Part shown: positions 8,284 through 17,095 of the stretch, one piece after another | How positions within the stretch are numbered: position 1 is the first letter of the stretch | Layout: each line of letters starts with the position of its first letter | From: JAFEBO01 sp036392375 | Lineage (GTDB): Bacteria > Planctomycetota > Phycisphaerae > Phycisphaerales > UBA1924 | Direction: 5' to 3' | Assembly (NCBI GenBank): GCA_036392375.1 | Contig: DASVYC010000059.1 | Coordinates: 1-51,993 of the forward strand | Length of the DNA stretch: 51,993 nt | The notes under the pieces: generated by a model | Databases searched by the model: none | Told to the model about the DNA's origin: nothing | The model's input: the letters and a program-made list of their open reading frames with translations, nothing else | Position numbers and translations under genes: made by a program

Positions 8284-9435
8284 TTAGGGCATGGTCACCG
8301 GATTGTTTGCGTTGATGCCGGTTGCATACGTCTTGAACCGAGCAGCCGTCGTCTTCCACATCGGGAGAACCTGGTTCAGTTTCGTCCCTGTCGGGAAGAA
8401 GAACTCCGGATTCGTGGCACTCAGATCGTCCAGCAGCTCGACGTGACCATCGTAAAACGCGAGGTTGCCGAGGCACTGCAGACCGGACCGTGCGGCCGCC
8501 TGTCCCGGCACAGGCTCGACCTTACGAGATCCGTGGCGGAACGCCCAGAACCGCGCGTCGACTCGCTTGTCCCATGTGCCCGCGGCCTCGCCCGGCGCGG
8601 CATTTCGAGAGAACGACTTCGACTGCGACCACCACGTGCCCAGGTCAGAGAACGCGCCGCCGTAGGTGCTCCTTCCGACCTCGCCCATCGCGTATCCATA
8701 ACTCGGTGGATCTGCTGTCAACTGGCTTTCGGCATAACGGTGAGATTCATAGAAGGCGACCTTCCTGCTCGCGGCGCCGACGCGAGAAAGCATCGGCTGA
8801 TAGCCGCGACGGTCCTGTCCGTTGATGGGACCGCCGCCGCTGCTTGCACCGGCACCCAAAACCGGAGCATCGTCCGTGCCGAGAAATGCTGTCACGCCAG
8901 AGTACGAGAACATCCGCTTCTTCTTCCAGATCGACGTCGCCACGGGGAACGGATCGACCTCGAAGTTGTTCTCGGGGCAATTGACGCTCGTCACCTTGTC
9001 GTACCAGTAGTAGCGTTCAGCTCGAGTCTCTTCTGTGAGTTGCGATGCCGACGCGCCATCTCCAGGCCCTCGCTGACCAATGGAGCTCAGCAACGGACCA
9101 ATCCAGTCCCATTCCTGCACTGCCACGCCGTTGAACCGGGGGGCGCTGAGCGTCATCCTGTAGCTTTGCCCGATGTTGCCCGTGACACGACCGGTCGCGT
9201 CCCAGCCGCTCGTAGAAGGGGATCCCGCGAGCCAATCCTTGTTGTCGCTGGCGTAACCGGTCTGGGCGAGCACCATCTGCCGCATGTTGTTCTGACAGAT
9301 GATGTTCCGCGCCGTCCGACGCGCCGCCCCCAGCGACGGCAGCAGGATCGAGATCAGCAGCGCGATGATCGCGATCGCGACCAGGAGCTCGATCAGCGTG
9401 AACCCGGTCGATGGTTTCCGGCCCTTGGTGTTCAT
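8284..9435 (-). CDS. Prepilin-type (type II secretion pseudopilin-like) protein
   Basis: The 383-aa product carries a class III prepilin signal: short basic leader MNTKGRKPST, the cleavage/methylation site G|FTLIELL, and a hydrophobic helix to about residue 32. The planctomycete-type block CQNNMRQMVLAQTGYASDNK follows. The C-terminus has a His in FRHGSRK and then NLAFYDGHVELL, the H-Xn-DG motif of the large planctomycete prepilin-like family, here with an insertion between the His and the DG. Prepilin peptidase would cleave after the Gly, and the helix would insert in the membrane or polymerise into a pseudopilus. The ATG at 9435 has GGGA eight bases upstream. Planctomycete genomes often carry many scattered copies without local secretion genes, as here. 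Confidence 0.88.
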   Translation of the reverse strand: MNTKGRKPSTGFTLIELLVAIAIIALLISILLPSLGAARRTARNIICQNNMRQMVLAQTGYASDNKDWLAGSPSTSGWDATGRVTGNIGQSYRMTLSAPRFNGVAVQEWDWIGPLLSSIGQRGPGDGASASQLTEETRAERYYWYDKVTSVNCPENNFEVDPFPVATSIWKKKRMFSYSGVTAFLGTDDAPVLGAGASSGGGPINGQDRRGYQPMLSRVGAASRKVAFYESHRYAESQLTADPPSYGYAMGEVGRSTYGGAFSDLGTWWSQSKSFSRNAAPGEAAGTWDKRVDARFWAFRHGSRKVEPVPGQAAARSGLQCLGNLAFYDGHVELLDDLSATNPEFFFPTGTKLNQVLPMWKTTAARFKTYATGINANNPVTMP

Positions 9436-10040
9436 TCCTGATTCCCTTCTTGCTGCCTTTTCCTGAGACACGTTGACCTTGATCGTTGCCGCGGCTGCCG
9501 GCGTCGCGGTGGCGCTGGCTCCGGCGAGATTCCGTCTGCACCCTCGTTCTTCACACGACGATGCGTGATCCGGCGGAGTCTCAATTTCGCACGCTCGGCA
9601 CCCGAACGTGATTAGGCTGCTGCGTGCTTCGCCTTTCCTGACGCGTGACTCGTCCTCCTGACGTGGAGCGAATGCTCATCGAGGCAGCATACCAGACACG
9701 AAAGCCCCGCATACCCCGGGAAATACCGTACACAACACGAATCCGAGCAAGTTGTTGGACTCTTCACGGTAGGCGGTGCCCGCTTCGGGTGCCGTCTCCG
9801 GCCACCGATCGGCCTCGAACATTTGCCTCGTCTTCACACTTCGTGAGGGGAAATGTGCGGGTTCTGTCTCGGCCAGCGGCAATCTCGCGTCCTGACAGCC
9901 AAGTGAGCAGACGGATGCAAGCAGGCCCCCGCCCCCGCGGCGACACTCGGATCGGAGCCCGGTGGCGCTGTGCCGCCGTTCTCGTCGGGGAGGTGACGGC
10001 GGTTTGGGCCGGTTGCCACACACGTCCGGAGGAGAATCGC
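9436..10040. other. Intergenic region between divergent genes
   Basis: About 600 bases separate the start of the prepilin-like gene (minus) from the NHL-repeat gene (plus). Although an open frame runs through part of it upstream of 10041, its composition and translation are not protein-like. It presumably carries the two divergent promoters; a slightly AT-richer patch lies at about 9715-9775. I found no convincing hairpin, repeat or promoter pair. Confidence 0.4.
10028..10034 (+). promoter_or_regulatory. Ribosome-binding site that decides the start at 10041
   Basis: GGAGGAG lies six bases before the ATG at 10041. It shows that the NHL-repeat protein starts at its signal peptide and not at the far longer open frame that begins near 9645. 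Confidence 0.85.
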
Positions 10041-10958
10041 ATGCGTTGGAACGTTCTTGCCGCCGTCGGCGGCTTGTGCCTGATCGCGACGGCGTACGGA
10101 GCCGAGATGTTGGTCTGCGGCTTCTCGAGCAACAAGGTGTACCGCTACAACATGTCTGGCGGGCTGATCGGCACGCTCGACGTCGCCGGCAATCTCTCCG
10201 GGCCACTCTGCGCCCGCATGGGCCCGGACGGCAAGATCTATGTCGTCAGCGAGGGGAACAACCGCATCGTTCGATTCAGCGCGAGCACGGGCGCCTACAT
10301 CGATGACTTCATCAGCGATGCGGGGCTCAACTCCCCCACCGGCATCACCTGGGATCGCGCCGGTAACGCCTACGTCGCGAGCTTCAACGGCAACAAGGTC
10401 CGCAAGTACAACAGCAGCGGCGGATACGTCTCCGATTTCGTCACCGCCGGCAGCGGCGGTCTTAGCGGCGCTGACAACGGCATCTCCTTCGGCCCCGACG
10501 GGAACCTCTACGTCCCCAGCTACAACAACAACCGCGTGCTCAAGTACAACGGCACGACCGGCGCGCTGATCAGCACTTTCATCGGCAGCATCGGTCGACC
10601 GCGGACGTTCGAGTGGTTCAACGGCTCGTTCTACATCACCACCGAGACCGGGAACGCGGTGCAGAAGCGCAACGCTCTCAATGGCGTGAACCAGGGCAAC
10701 TTCGTGGCCGCGGGCTCGGGCGGGCTGCAAACACCGATCGGCATGGCCTTCGGCGGGGACGGATTCCTGTACGTCACTTCCAGCAACCACAAGATCCTGA
10801 AGTACAACGCCGCCACCGGCGCGTTCGTCGGGGTGTTCGCCGACAGCACGACGTCGGACCTGAATCTCCCGGCCTTCATCACGATCATCCCGACGCCGGG
10901 TGTCTCGGCGGTGCTGCTCGTGTCATCGCTGGCGGCGGCACGGCGTCGCCGCGGATGA
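10041..10958 (+). CDS. Secreted NHL/beta-propeller protein with a PEP-CTERM-like tail
   Basis: The 305-aa product begins with a signal peptide (MRWNVLAAVGGLCLIATAYG). It then has about six repeats of the NHL/SMP-30 beta-propeller kind, each with a GPDGxxYV or similar strand followed by NNRxxxF or NxxxKYN, for example MGPDGKIYVVSEGNNRIVRF. The protein ends IPTPGVSAVLLVSSLAAARR plus further Arg: a Pro-rich motif, a hydrophobic helix and a basic tail, the layout of PEP-CTERM-like sorting signals common in Phycisphaerae. It is probably exported, anchored and then processed at the envelope. The ligand is unknown. The gene is monocistronic and ends at a strong terminator. Confidence 0.8.
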   Translation: MRWNVLAAVGGLCLIATAYGAEMLVCGFSSNKVYRYNMSGGLIGTLDVAGNLSGPLCARMGPDGKIYVVSEGNNRIVRFSASTGAYIDDFISDAGLNSPTGITWDRAGNAYVASFNGNKVRKYNSSGGYVSDFVTAGSGGLSGADNGISFGPDGNLYVPSYNNNRVLKYNGTTGALISTFIGSIGRPRTFEWFNGSFYITTETGNAVQKRNALNGVNQGNFVAAGSGGLQTPIGMAFGGDGFLYVTSSNHKILKYNAATGAFVGVFADSTTSDLNLPAFITIIPTPGVSAVLLVSSLAAARRRRG

Positions 10959-10999
10959 CCGGCTGGGTGCGGGGCTTCACGACATTCCAGAGAAACGAA

Positions 11000-11030
11000 A
11001 AGCCGGAGCCTCGATGGCTCCGGCTTTGTT
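11000..11030. terminator. Bidirectional intrinsic terminator
   Basis: A perfect 10-bp stem AGCCGGAGCC (11001-11010) / GGCTCCGGCT (11016-11025) with loop TCGAT is flanked by AAA before and TTGTT after. It lies between the convergent NHL-repeat gene and Tricorn-like gene, nearer the former, and can act in both directions. Confidence 0.85.
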
Positions 11031-11131
11031 CTTGAAGGAAGGATGGCTCTGCATTGGGGCCTCAAAGGCCCGGCCCCCGTCCTCCCCCACGCGTCGTCCG
11101 CAAACCTCAGCCCCTCACCCCTTCCCATTCC

Positions 11132-14100
11132 TCACCGGTTGTTGTCGAAACTCTTGTCGGGCCACTTGGGGGCCTTCGCGTCCGGCAGCGGCTTGGCAGC
11201 AATAGTCTCTTGCAGAACCTTGATAGCCGCGGCGAGCTGCGCATCTTCGCCCTTAAACGTCGCGTGGGGCAGGTTGTCAACCACGATGTCGGGATCAACG
11301 CCGTGGCCTTCGATGAGCCAGATGTTCTTGCCGTCGGCATCAGGGCCGAAAACGCCCGTCTCGCCCGCGGTTGCGGCGCCGTTATCCGTGAGGCGGTTGC
11401 TGGAACTCAGCCAGACCTCGCCGCCCCAGGTTCGCATGCCGATCACCTTGCCCAAGCCAAGGCGCCGGAACCCCTCGGCGAAAGCCTCTCCGTCCGACGC
11501 GGTGAACTGATCGCAGAGAACGACCATGTGGCCTCGGAACGCGAGCTGCATGTTCCAGCTCGATTCGTCACTCACCCGCGAGGCCCAGTACATCCAGGGC
11601 TTGCGCAGGAGCTGGCCCAGGATCCAGCTATCGATGTTGCCGCCGGTGTTGCGGCGGACATCGACGATGAGCCCCTTGCGGTTGTAGACCGGGAAGAAGT
11701 TCTTGGTCCAGCGGGTGATCTCGCCGCCGCCCATGTTGCGGAGGTGGACATACCCAAGGTCGCCCTTGCCCTGCTCGTCCACGATCTTGCGGCGGGTGTA
11801 CTCCCACTCGGTATACCGCATGTCGGCCGCGTCGCCCATCGTCACCGGCACCACGATCACGTCGCGGCTGTCGCCGCCCTTGCCGGGCTTCACGCGGATC
11901 AGCACCTGCTGCCCGGCCTTGCCGCGCAGCAGCGCCGCCGGCTCTTGCACCAGCGTGGGCACCCCGTTGATTGATTCAATAATGTCGCCCGTCACGACAT
12001 CGACCCCCGGTCGTGCCAGCGGCGGCACCGCGCCCGGCTCGTCGGGATCGAAGTCGTACACACGCTCCACGCGGTATCCGGTCGCGTCGCGTACCAACTC
12101 CGCACCAAGCGAAGCCAGGGCCACCTCGTCGGCGGGCTGGCGGGTGTCGCCGCCCTGGACAAAGTGGTGCAGCGTCGAAAGCTCGCCCGAGAGCTGCCCC
12201 AGGATGTCGTTGAGCTCCGCCCGCGTGCGGACGCGCTCGACGAGCGGCGCGTACTTGTCGCGCATCTTCGTCCAGTTCACGCCGTGCATGTTGGGGGCGT
12301 AGAAGTAATCCCGGAGCAGACGCCACGCGTCGGTGTACATCTGGCGCCACTCGCTGCCGGGCGTGAGAGCGAAACGCCACTTGGACAGGTCCACGCCCTT
12401 GCCGTCGAGCTCGGCGGGAGCGGGGTTGGCATCGACGATGGAGAACGCGTCGCGCTTACGAATGACGAGCTTCTTGCGATCAAGCGAAAGGTCGTACGAG
12501 TTGACGTCCGACGCAACGGTCTTCGTCTCGATCTTCTCGTTGCCGATCGGGAGCGCCAGGAGGTTGGTCTTGGTCTCCACGCCGCGGACGGAGTCGAGGA
12601 AGAACAGGGCTTTCTCGGTGATCGTGAGGCCGAAGTAATTCCCGTTCGTGAACGGCACCTCCTCCACGCGGGCGGCGATGCCGTCCAGATCGATCACAAC
12701 GTCGGGCGCTTTCTTCTCGTCTCTCTTGCCCTCGTCCTTCTTTGTGTCCTTGGACTTGTCGGCATTGTTGGCGTCGTCCTTCTTGGTCTCCGCCGGCTTG
12801 TCATCGCCCTTGTACTCGGGCTTGGTCTCCGGCTTTGTGTCGGGCTTGGTGTCCGGCTTCTTCTCTTCCTTCTTGTCGTCTTTCTTCTCGTCCTTGGCGG
12901 GAGCCAGCTCGTCGTTGGGACGCCACGGCGATCGCTCGCCTTTCTTGCACGCGATCAGATACAGCTTCGACTTACGGTCAAAGTACGGCTGAGGTGCCAG
13001 AGCACCCCACGGGCTGCCGACCGACGACACGATGTGGCGGTCGGAAATGAAGTAGATCCACTTGCCGTCGGGCGTGAACTGGGGCGAGTAGCTGTTGAAG
13101 CGATCGGTCGTCAGATCGGTGATCTGTCCGGTCGCGACCGAGTAGAGCTTGATCTGACCGTTCGCGTTGGCCGCCGACTCACTGAACAGCAGCCACTTCG
13201 AGTCTGGCGACCACGACAGATCGCTGGGCACCTCGAACTTGTTCTGCAAGATCACCTTGGTGGACTTGTCCTCAATATTGGTGATGTAGAGCTTCTGATT
13301 CTTGTCGACGTGCGCCACGATCTTGCCGTCGGGGCTCGGCAGCATGTCGAAGCGGAGGATCGAGCCGTCGGTGGTGATCTGCGTGGCCTCGCCCACGCCG
13401 TTCGACGGGACCTTCCAGATCTCAACCTCGCCGGATCGATCCGAGTATGCGAGCATCGACTTGCCATCGGGCAGGAAGACCGGGCGGCGGTAACGCACGC
13501 CAGTGTTCTTGGTCACGTCGACAAAGCGGCCTTGCTTCGCTGGCGCGACAAAGACCTGCCCGCGGGCCGCCATCGCGATCCGATCGCCGTTGGGCGAGAG
13601 CGACCACTCGCTGATCGATCCCGCCGGATTCTTGATCCACTGCTCTCGCATCTGGTCGAAGTCGCTCGCGAGCGAGATGTCCACGCGAGCGTTCTTGCCC
13701 GCAGCGAGGTCGAGCAGCCAGATATCCGCACCGTGCTGATAGACGATGCGTCCGCCGCCGAGATCCGGGCTGGCGATGTCGTACTCGGCGTGCTTGGTGT
13801 GCTGCTGCAGATCCTTGCCGTCGGGGCCCATGGACCAGATGTTCATCATGCCGTCGCGGTCGGTCGCGAAGTAGACGCGGCCGTCCCACACCATCGCGTC
13901 CTTGCTCGTTCCTGCAAAGTCCGTCGTCAGGGGCGTCGCCTCCGCATCGCCCGCACCGAACTTCCAGAGCTGCTGTATGAAGCCGCCCTTGTAGCGCTTG
14001 GTGAACGACCCCTGGAACGGCAGCCGTGTGAAGAACAGCGTCTTGCCGTCGGCGCTGTACGCACCCTGGTCCGCCTCGTACAGAGGCACGCGCGTTCGCG

Positions 14101-14551
14101 TGTTGTCCTCGCCCAGCACCACGAGCTGCGACGAGGGGAGCGTCGCGTGCTCACGCGTCGAGAACATCACCTTCCCGTCCGGCGTCCAACCGACGAAGCC
14201 CATGCGGGCCGCGCCGAACGTGCGGCGAGTCGGCAGGCCGCCCTCGAGCGGCATGGTGTAGATCTCGGTCGGGCCCTCGTACTGCCCCATGAACGCGATG
14301 GTCTTGCCATCGGGCGAGATCGCGGGATTGGTCTCTTCGCCCGTTCCGGTGGTGAGCCGCGTCGCAACGCCGCCCGACGACGGCACCCGCCACAGGTCGC
14401 CCTCGCTGGCGAAGACGATGGTGTCGCCGTGGATGGCGGGTTGGCGGTAGTAGCCCTTGGTCTGGGGGACGGTGTCCGCGGCAAAGGCCGAGCCAGCGAC
14501 AGCAACGACAATCGAAGCGGTGAGCCGAGCAGTGAATGGGCGAGATCGCAT
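11132..14551 (-). CDS. Tricorn-like S41-family protease, secreted
   Basis: The 1139-aa product has a signal peptide, so it acts outside the cytoplasm. Domain order follows Tricorn proteases: TolB/WD-like beta-propeller repeats (blocks such as NPAISPDGKTIAFMGQYEGP and SPDGKIVAHV) to about residue 545. A Lys/Asp/Glu/Pro-rich low-complexity stretch follows at about 550-611, then a further region, a PDZ-type domain (GDIIESINGVPT) and a C-terminal S41 peptidase domain. Likely catalytic residues are His795 or His796 in STLHHFV, the nucleophile Ser in TASDGEAF (about 1019) and the Glu of EGHGVDPDIV, matching Tricorn Ser-His-Ser-Glu. Archaeal Tricorn degrades oligopeptides; a similar periplasmic role is inferred. 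The start at 14551 is set by GGAGG seven bases upstream. Confidence 0.9.
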   Translation of the reverse strand: MRSRPFTARLTASIVVAVAGSAFAADTVPQTKGYYRQPAIHGDTIVFASEGDLWRVPSSGGVATRLTTGTGEETNPAISPDGKTIAFMGQYEGPTEIYTMPLEGGLPTRRTFGAARMGFVGWTPDGKVMFSTREHATLPSSQLVVLGEDNTRTRVPLYEADQGAYSADGKTLFFTRLPFQGSFTKRYKGGFIQQLWKFGAGDAEATPLTTDFAGTSKDAMVWDGRVYFATDRDGMMNIWSMGPDGKDLQQHTKHAEYDIASPDLGGGRIVYQHGADIWLLDLAAGKNARVDISLASDFDQMREQWIKNPAGSISEWSLSPNGDRIAMAARGQVFVAPAKQGRFVDVTKNTGVRYRRPVFLPDGKSMLAYSDRSGEVEIWKVPSNGVGEATQITTDGSILRFDMLPSPDGKIVAHVDKNQKLYITNIEDKSTKVILQNKFEVPSDLSWSPDSKWLLFSESAANANGQIKLYSVATGQITDLTTDRFNSYSPQFTPDGKWIYFISDRHIVSSVGSPWGALAPQPYFDRKSKLYLIACKKGERSPWRPNDELAPAKDEKKDDKKEEKKPDTKPDTKPETKPEYKGDDKPAETKKDDANNADKSKDTKKDEGKRDEKKAPDVVIDLDGIAARVEEVPFTNGNYFGLTITEKALFFLDSVRGVETKTNLLALPIGNEKIETKTVASDVNSYDLSLDRKKLVIRKRDAFSIVDANPAPAELDGKGVDLSKWRFALTPGSEWRQMYTDAWRLLRDYFYAPNMHGVNWTKMRDKYAPLVERVRTRAELNDILGQLSGELSTLHHFVQGGDTRQPADEVALASLGAELVRDATGYRVERVYDFDPDEPGAVPPLARPGVDVVTGDIIESINGVPTLVQEPAALLRGKAGQQVLIRVKPGKGGDSRDVIVVPVTMGDAADMRYTEWEYTRRKIVDEQGKGDLGYVHLRNMGGGEITRWTKNFFPVYNRKGLIVDVRRNTGGNIDSWILGQLLRKPWMYWASRVSDESSWNMQLAFRGHMVVLCDQFTASDGEAFAEGFRRLGLGKVIGMRTWGGEVWLSSSNRLTDNGAATAGETGVFGPDADGKNIWLIEGHGVDPDIVVDNLPHATFKGEDAQLAAAIKVLQETIAAKPLPDAKAPKWPDKSFDNNR

Positions 14552-14558
14552 GCGGGAA

Positions 14559-14563
14559 CCTCC
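14559..14563 (-). promoter_or_regulatory. Ribosome-binding site of the Tricorn-like gene
   Basis: GGAGG on the minus strand lies seven bases before the ATG at 14551. It rejects the upstream in-frame codon at 14584 and places the signal peptide at the true N-terminus. Confidence 0.8.
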
Positions 14564-14609
14564 GGGAGGGAGAGGATACCGCAAGTCGCGGACGCAAGTT
14601 GCACCCGGC

Positions 14610-15440
14610 TCAGCCGTGCAACTCAGGCTCGCCGAGACGTCCTTTCGGATCTACCGAAACAACGATCTCGTGACCGAAGAACAGGTCGCCATCGTCGAAT
14701 GAGAACTCCATCGAGCGATCGGCGCGAGTGAGCCAATTCTGGAGTTTGAGTCGCTGTGCAAACAACTTCGAGGTGATCGGTTTGACCCCATCCTCTCGCC
14801 ACGCCTCGTTCTTGAGCTTGACCAAGTGTTTAGCGGCGTGCCTCTTGAGGCGAGCATCCCAGGTTGCGGCGGTCGCAGCGACCGATTGAATCAACTCGAA
14901 TGTCTTAGTCGAATAAGCCTTGGGATCACCGCCGAGAACAACCTCGACCTTGCCGCCTGCCCACTTCGCGCGGCCCGTCCACATGTCGATCCGACGATCA
15001 AGTGTGACCCGACCGATGCCCGGAACGCGGCGGTGCACAGGGGTTTGCAACGCGTCGCGAACCGCGTCAAGGTCCGCGTGAGGCCTCCCGGGCGGCATCA
15101 TTCTGATCGCGAGGGCCCTGGGCTCGGTCGACGGATCAGCATCCAGCAATCGAGCGCGGCAGCGGATCATCTTCCACGCGGGCGCGCGGCGGGTCGCCGC
15201 TTCGAGCCCCTTTTCCGAGACCCATCGTTCCAGCCGAAGCCGCTGGGTTCGAACGGGACCGTCCTCGCATCGCCACGCGCACAAGTGTGCCACAAACCGC
15301 CACATTCGGTCGCCCTGATGTCTACAGCCGCCCGAGCCGCTCGCGTCGATGATGCCGGTAATCGTCACGATCGGTGCCTTGGCGACGCGCTTCTCGATCG
15401 CGATTCGTTCAGCTTCAATCTGCTCAATGCTCTTGTTCAT
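14610..15440 (-). CDS. DUF2262-domain protein
   Basis: The 276-aa cytoplasmic-looking protein ends in what I recognise as a DUF2262 domain (about residues 140-276). Its landmarks are LDRRIDMWTGRAKWAGGKVE, LKRHAAKHLVKLKNEAW, and a closing MEFSFDDGDLFFGHEIVV. The biochemical role of DUF2262 is not known to me. The first 140 residues contain ITGIIDASGSGGCRHQGDRM and an Arg-rich middle and match no family I know. The ATG at 15440 is preceded by GGGGAG at eight bases; an earlier start at 15485 would overlap the upstream gene. It lies between the L,D-transpeptidase-like gene (28 nt upstream) and the Tricorn-like gene (58 nt downstream) on the same strand, so it may be co-transcribed. Confidence 0.7.
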   Translation of the reverse strand: MNKSIEQIEAERIAIEKRVAKAPIVTITGIIDASGSGGCRHQGDRMWRFVAHLCAWRCEDGPVRTQRLRLERWVSEKGLEAATRRAPAWKMIRCRARLLDADPSTEPRALAIRMMPPGRPHADLDAVRDALQTPVHRRVPGIGRVTLDRRIDMWTGRAKWAGGKVEVVLGGDPKAYSTKTFELIQSVAATAATWDARLKRHAAKHLVKLKNEAWREDGVKPITSKLFAQRLKLQNWLTRADRSMEFSFDDGDLFFGHEIVVSVDPKGRLGEPELHG

Positions 15441-15468
15441 GCTTGATACTCCCCTGTCGGTCTCACGA

Positions 15469-16191
15469 TCACTCCCCCCGCACAATCACCACCCGTGGCT
15501 TCTTCGCCGGGTCAAGCGTCGCCAGCAGCCAATCGAGATCGCTCTTTTCAAACCCGATGCATCCGAGCGTGCCCGCGCCGTCGGGATGAGCACGGTGGAT
15601 GAAGATCGCGCTGCCCTTCCCCGGCACGGCGGGCCAGCGGTTGTAATCGACCACGATGCAGACCCGCATCAACTCGCTGTCGGCACCGAGCCGCTCGGTG
15701 AGACCCTTCGCGGCTTCGCCGCTGACCCATTGGTTGTACGTCGGCGAGTCGGGCCGCTCGTCCCAGGCGTCGTTGTCGGTGGCCTGGCGGTACGCGAGCT
15801 TCGTGTTCACCACCGGGTCGCGACCCAGCGCCTCGGTGAGCGTGTACGAGCCGCTGGGGGTCATCTTGTCGCCCTCGACCTTTTCACCGGGGCGAGCGAC
15901 GCCGTTGGCACCGACGGAGCAGGCGATGGGGCCGCGTGCGATCAACCACGCTTCTGCAGAGCGCTCCAGCAGCCATGCGGTGGCGTGACGCTGCCGTGGC
16001 GAAGGCTCGTTCATGACCAGGAGACACTGGCGAGAATCCGCAAGCGTCGGCTCTTGTCGGTTGACGATCGACGCCGCATCCACGTTCCACGCGGCTCGAT
16101 CGACGCGAGCAGCACAACCGCCCGCCCCAATCGAGACCGCCGCGCTGAGCATCCCACACGCAAACCTCCGAAGCCTCCTTGCGATGCCCAT
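15469..16191 (-). CDS. L,D-transpeptidase-like (YkuD/YafK-type) lipoprotein
   Basis: The 240-aa product starts with a basic region, a hydrophobic stretch and GAGGC, a plausible lipobox with Cys26. The catalytic domain has TPSGSYTL (the TPxG motif), then AIFIHRAHPDG and GTLGCIGF, giving the His and Cys pair of YkuD-type L,D-transpeptidases. These enzymes cross-link peptidoglycan stem peptides between two meso-diaminopimelate residues or attach proteins to them, in the periplasm. The substrate here is not known. GGAGG six bases before the ATG supports the start. It fits the other cell-wall genes in the window (LpoB-like, COG3014). Confidence 0.8.
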   Translation of the reverse strand: MGIARRLRRFACGMLSAAVSIGAGGCAARVDRAAWNVDAASIVNRQEPTLADSRQCLLVMNEPSPRQRHATAWLLERSAEAWLIARGPIACSVGANGVARPGEKVEGDKMTPSGSYTLTEALGRDPVVNTKLAYRQATDNDAWDERPDSPTYNQWVSGEAAKGLTERLGADSELMRVCIVVDYNRWPAVPGKGSAIFIHRAHPDGAGTLGCIGFEKSDLDWLLATLDPAKKPRVVIVRGE

Positions 16192-16251
16192 GCTCAGCCT
16201 CCGTGCTAGTCCACCTGCTCAGCCCCTCCGCGATTTCTCCAATTCGCCGGC

Positions 16252-17040
16252 TCACTCAAACCGCAGATGCTTCACGCTCTCCCCGCTGTCGCGTAGGTCG
16301 ATGAGCGCGTCGATCCCGATCTGCAGGTGCTTCTCGACGAACTTCTCTGTCACAGAGCGGTCGCTCTCGCCCGTCTTCACGCCGTCGGGCGACATCGGGT
16401 TGTCGCTGACGAGCAGCAGCGCGCCCTTTGGGATCGAGTTGGCGAAACCGACGAGGAAGATCGTCGCCGTCTCCATGTCGATCCCGATGCAGCGGATCTG
16501 GCGCAGGTATTCCTTGAACTTCTCGTCGTGCTCCCAGACGCGCCGGTTGGTTGTGTACACCGTCCCGGTCCAGTAGTCCATGCCGTGCTCGATGATCGCC
16601 GCGCTCACGGCACGCTGCATGCGGAACGACGGCAGCGCCGGCACCTCCGGCGGCAGGTACTCGTTGCTCGTGCCGTCGCCGCGGATCGCCGCGATTGGAA
16701 GCACGAAATCTCCGAGCTTCGTCTTTTTCAGCCCGCCGCACTTTCCAAGGAAAAGCACGGCCTTAGGCTCGATGGCGCTCAAGAGGTCCATGGTGGTCGC
16801 GGCCATCGGGCTGCCCATGCCGAAATTGAGGATCGTGATTCCCGCAGCGGGCGAGCCCGGGGCGCCGGTCGCCGATTGCATCGGCCGATCGCGCCCGACG
16901 ACGGGCACGCCGAAGCGCTGAGCAAACATCTCGATGTAGTTGCTGAAGTTCGTGAGGAGGATGTACTCCCCCCACTGATCCACGCCGCGCCCGGTGTATC
17001 GGGGCAGCCAGTCTCGCACGATGTCGGATTTGGATTTCAT
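16252..17040 (-). CDS. amn: AMP nucleosidase
   Basis: The 262-aa protein belongs to the nucleoside phosphorylase/hydrolase superfamily and looks like the C-terminal catalytic part of AMP nucleosidase, which splits AMP into adenine and ribose 5-phosphate. Motifs are ILLTNFSNYIEMFAQRFGVP, the glycine-rich FGMGSPMAATTMDLLSAIEP, LFLGKCGGLKKTKLGDFVLP and the substrate loop CIGIDMETATIFLVGFANSI with the conserved Met-Glu. E. coli Amn has about 480 residues with an extra N-terminal regulatory domain, which is missing here, as in many shorter homologues. The ATG at 17040 is the best start; no strong ribosome site is visible. A role in purine salvage is likely, though a related nucleoside hydrolase is possible. 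Confidence 0.8.
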   Translation of the reverse strand: MKSKSDIVRDWLPRYTGRGVDQWGEYILLTNFSNYIEMFAQRFGVPVVGRDRPMQSATGAPGSPAAGITILNFGMGSPMAATTMDLLSAIEPKAVLFLGKCGGLKKTKLGDFVLPIAAIRGDGTSNEYLPPEVPALPSFRMQRAVSAAIIEHGMDYWTGTVYTTNRRVWEHDEKFKEYLRQIRCIGIDMETATIFLVGFANSIPKGALLLVSDNPMSPDGVKTGESDRSVTEKFVEKHLQIGIDALIDLRDSGESVKHLRFE

Positions 17041-17095
17041 CGCTGACGCACAGCATACCCGCGGCGTCGCGATCAAGCCGATCGTTCATTCGCTC

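Noticed and set aside
12164..14731. 855-codon open frame antisense to the Tricorn-like gene
   Set aside because: The sense strand encodes clear propeller, PDZ and S41 motifs; the antisense translation has no recognisable domain or plausible start.
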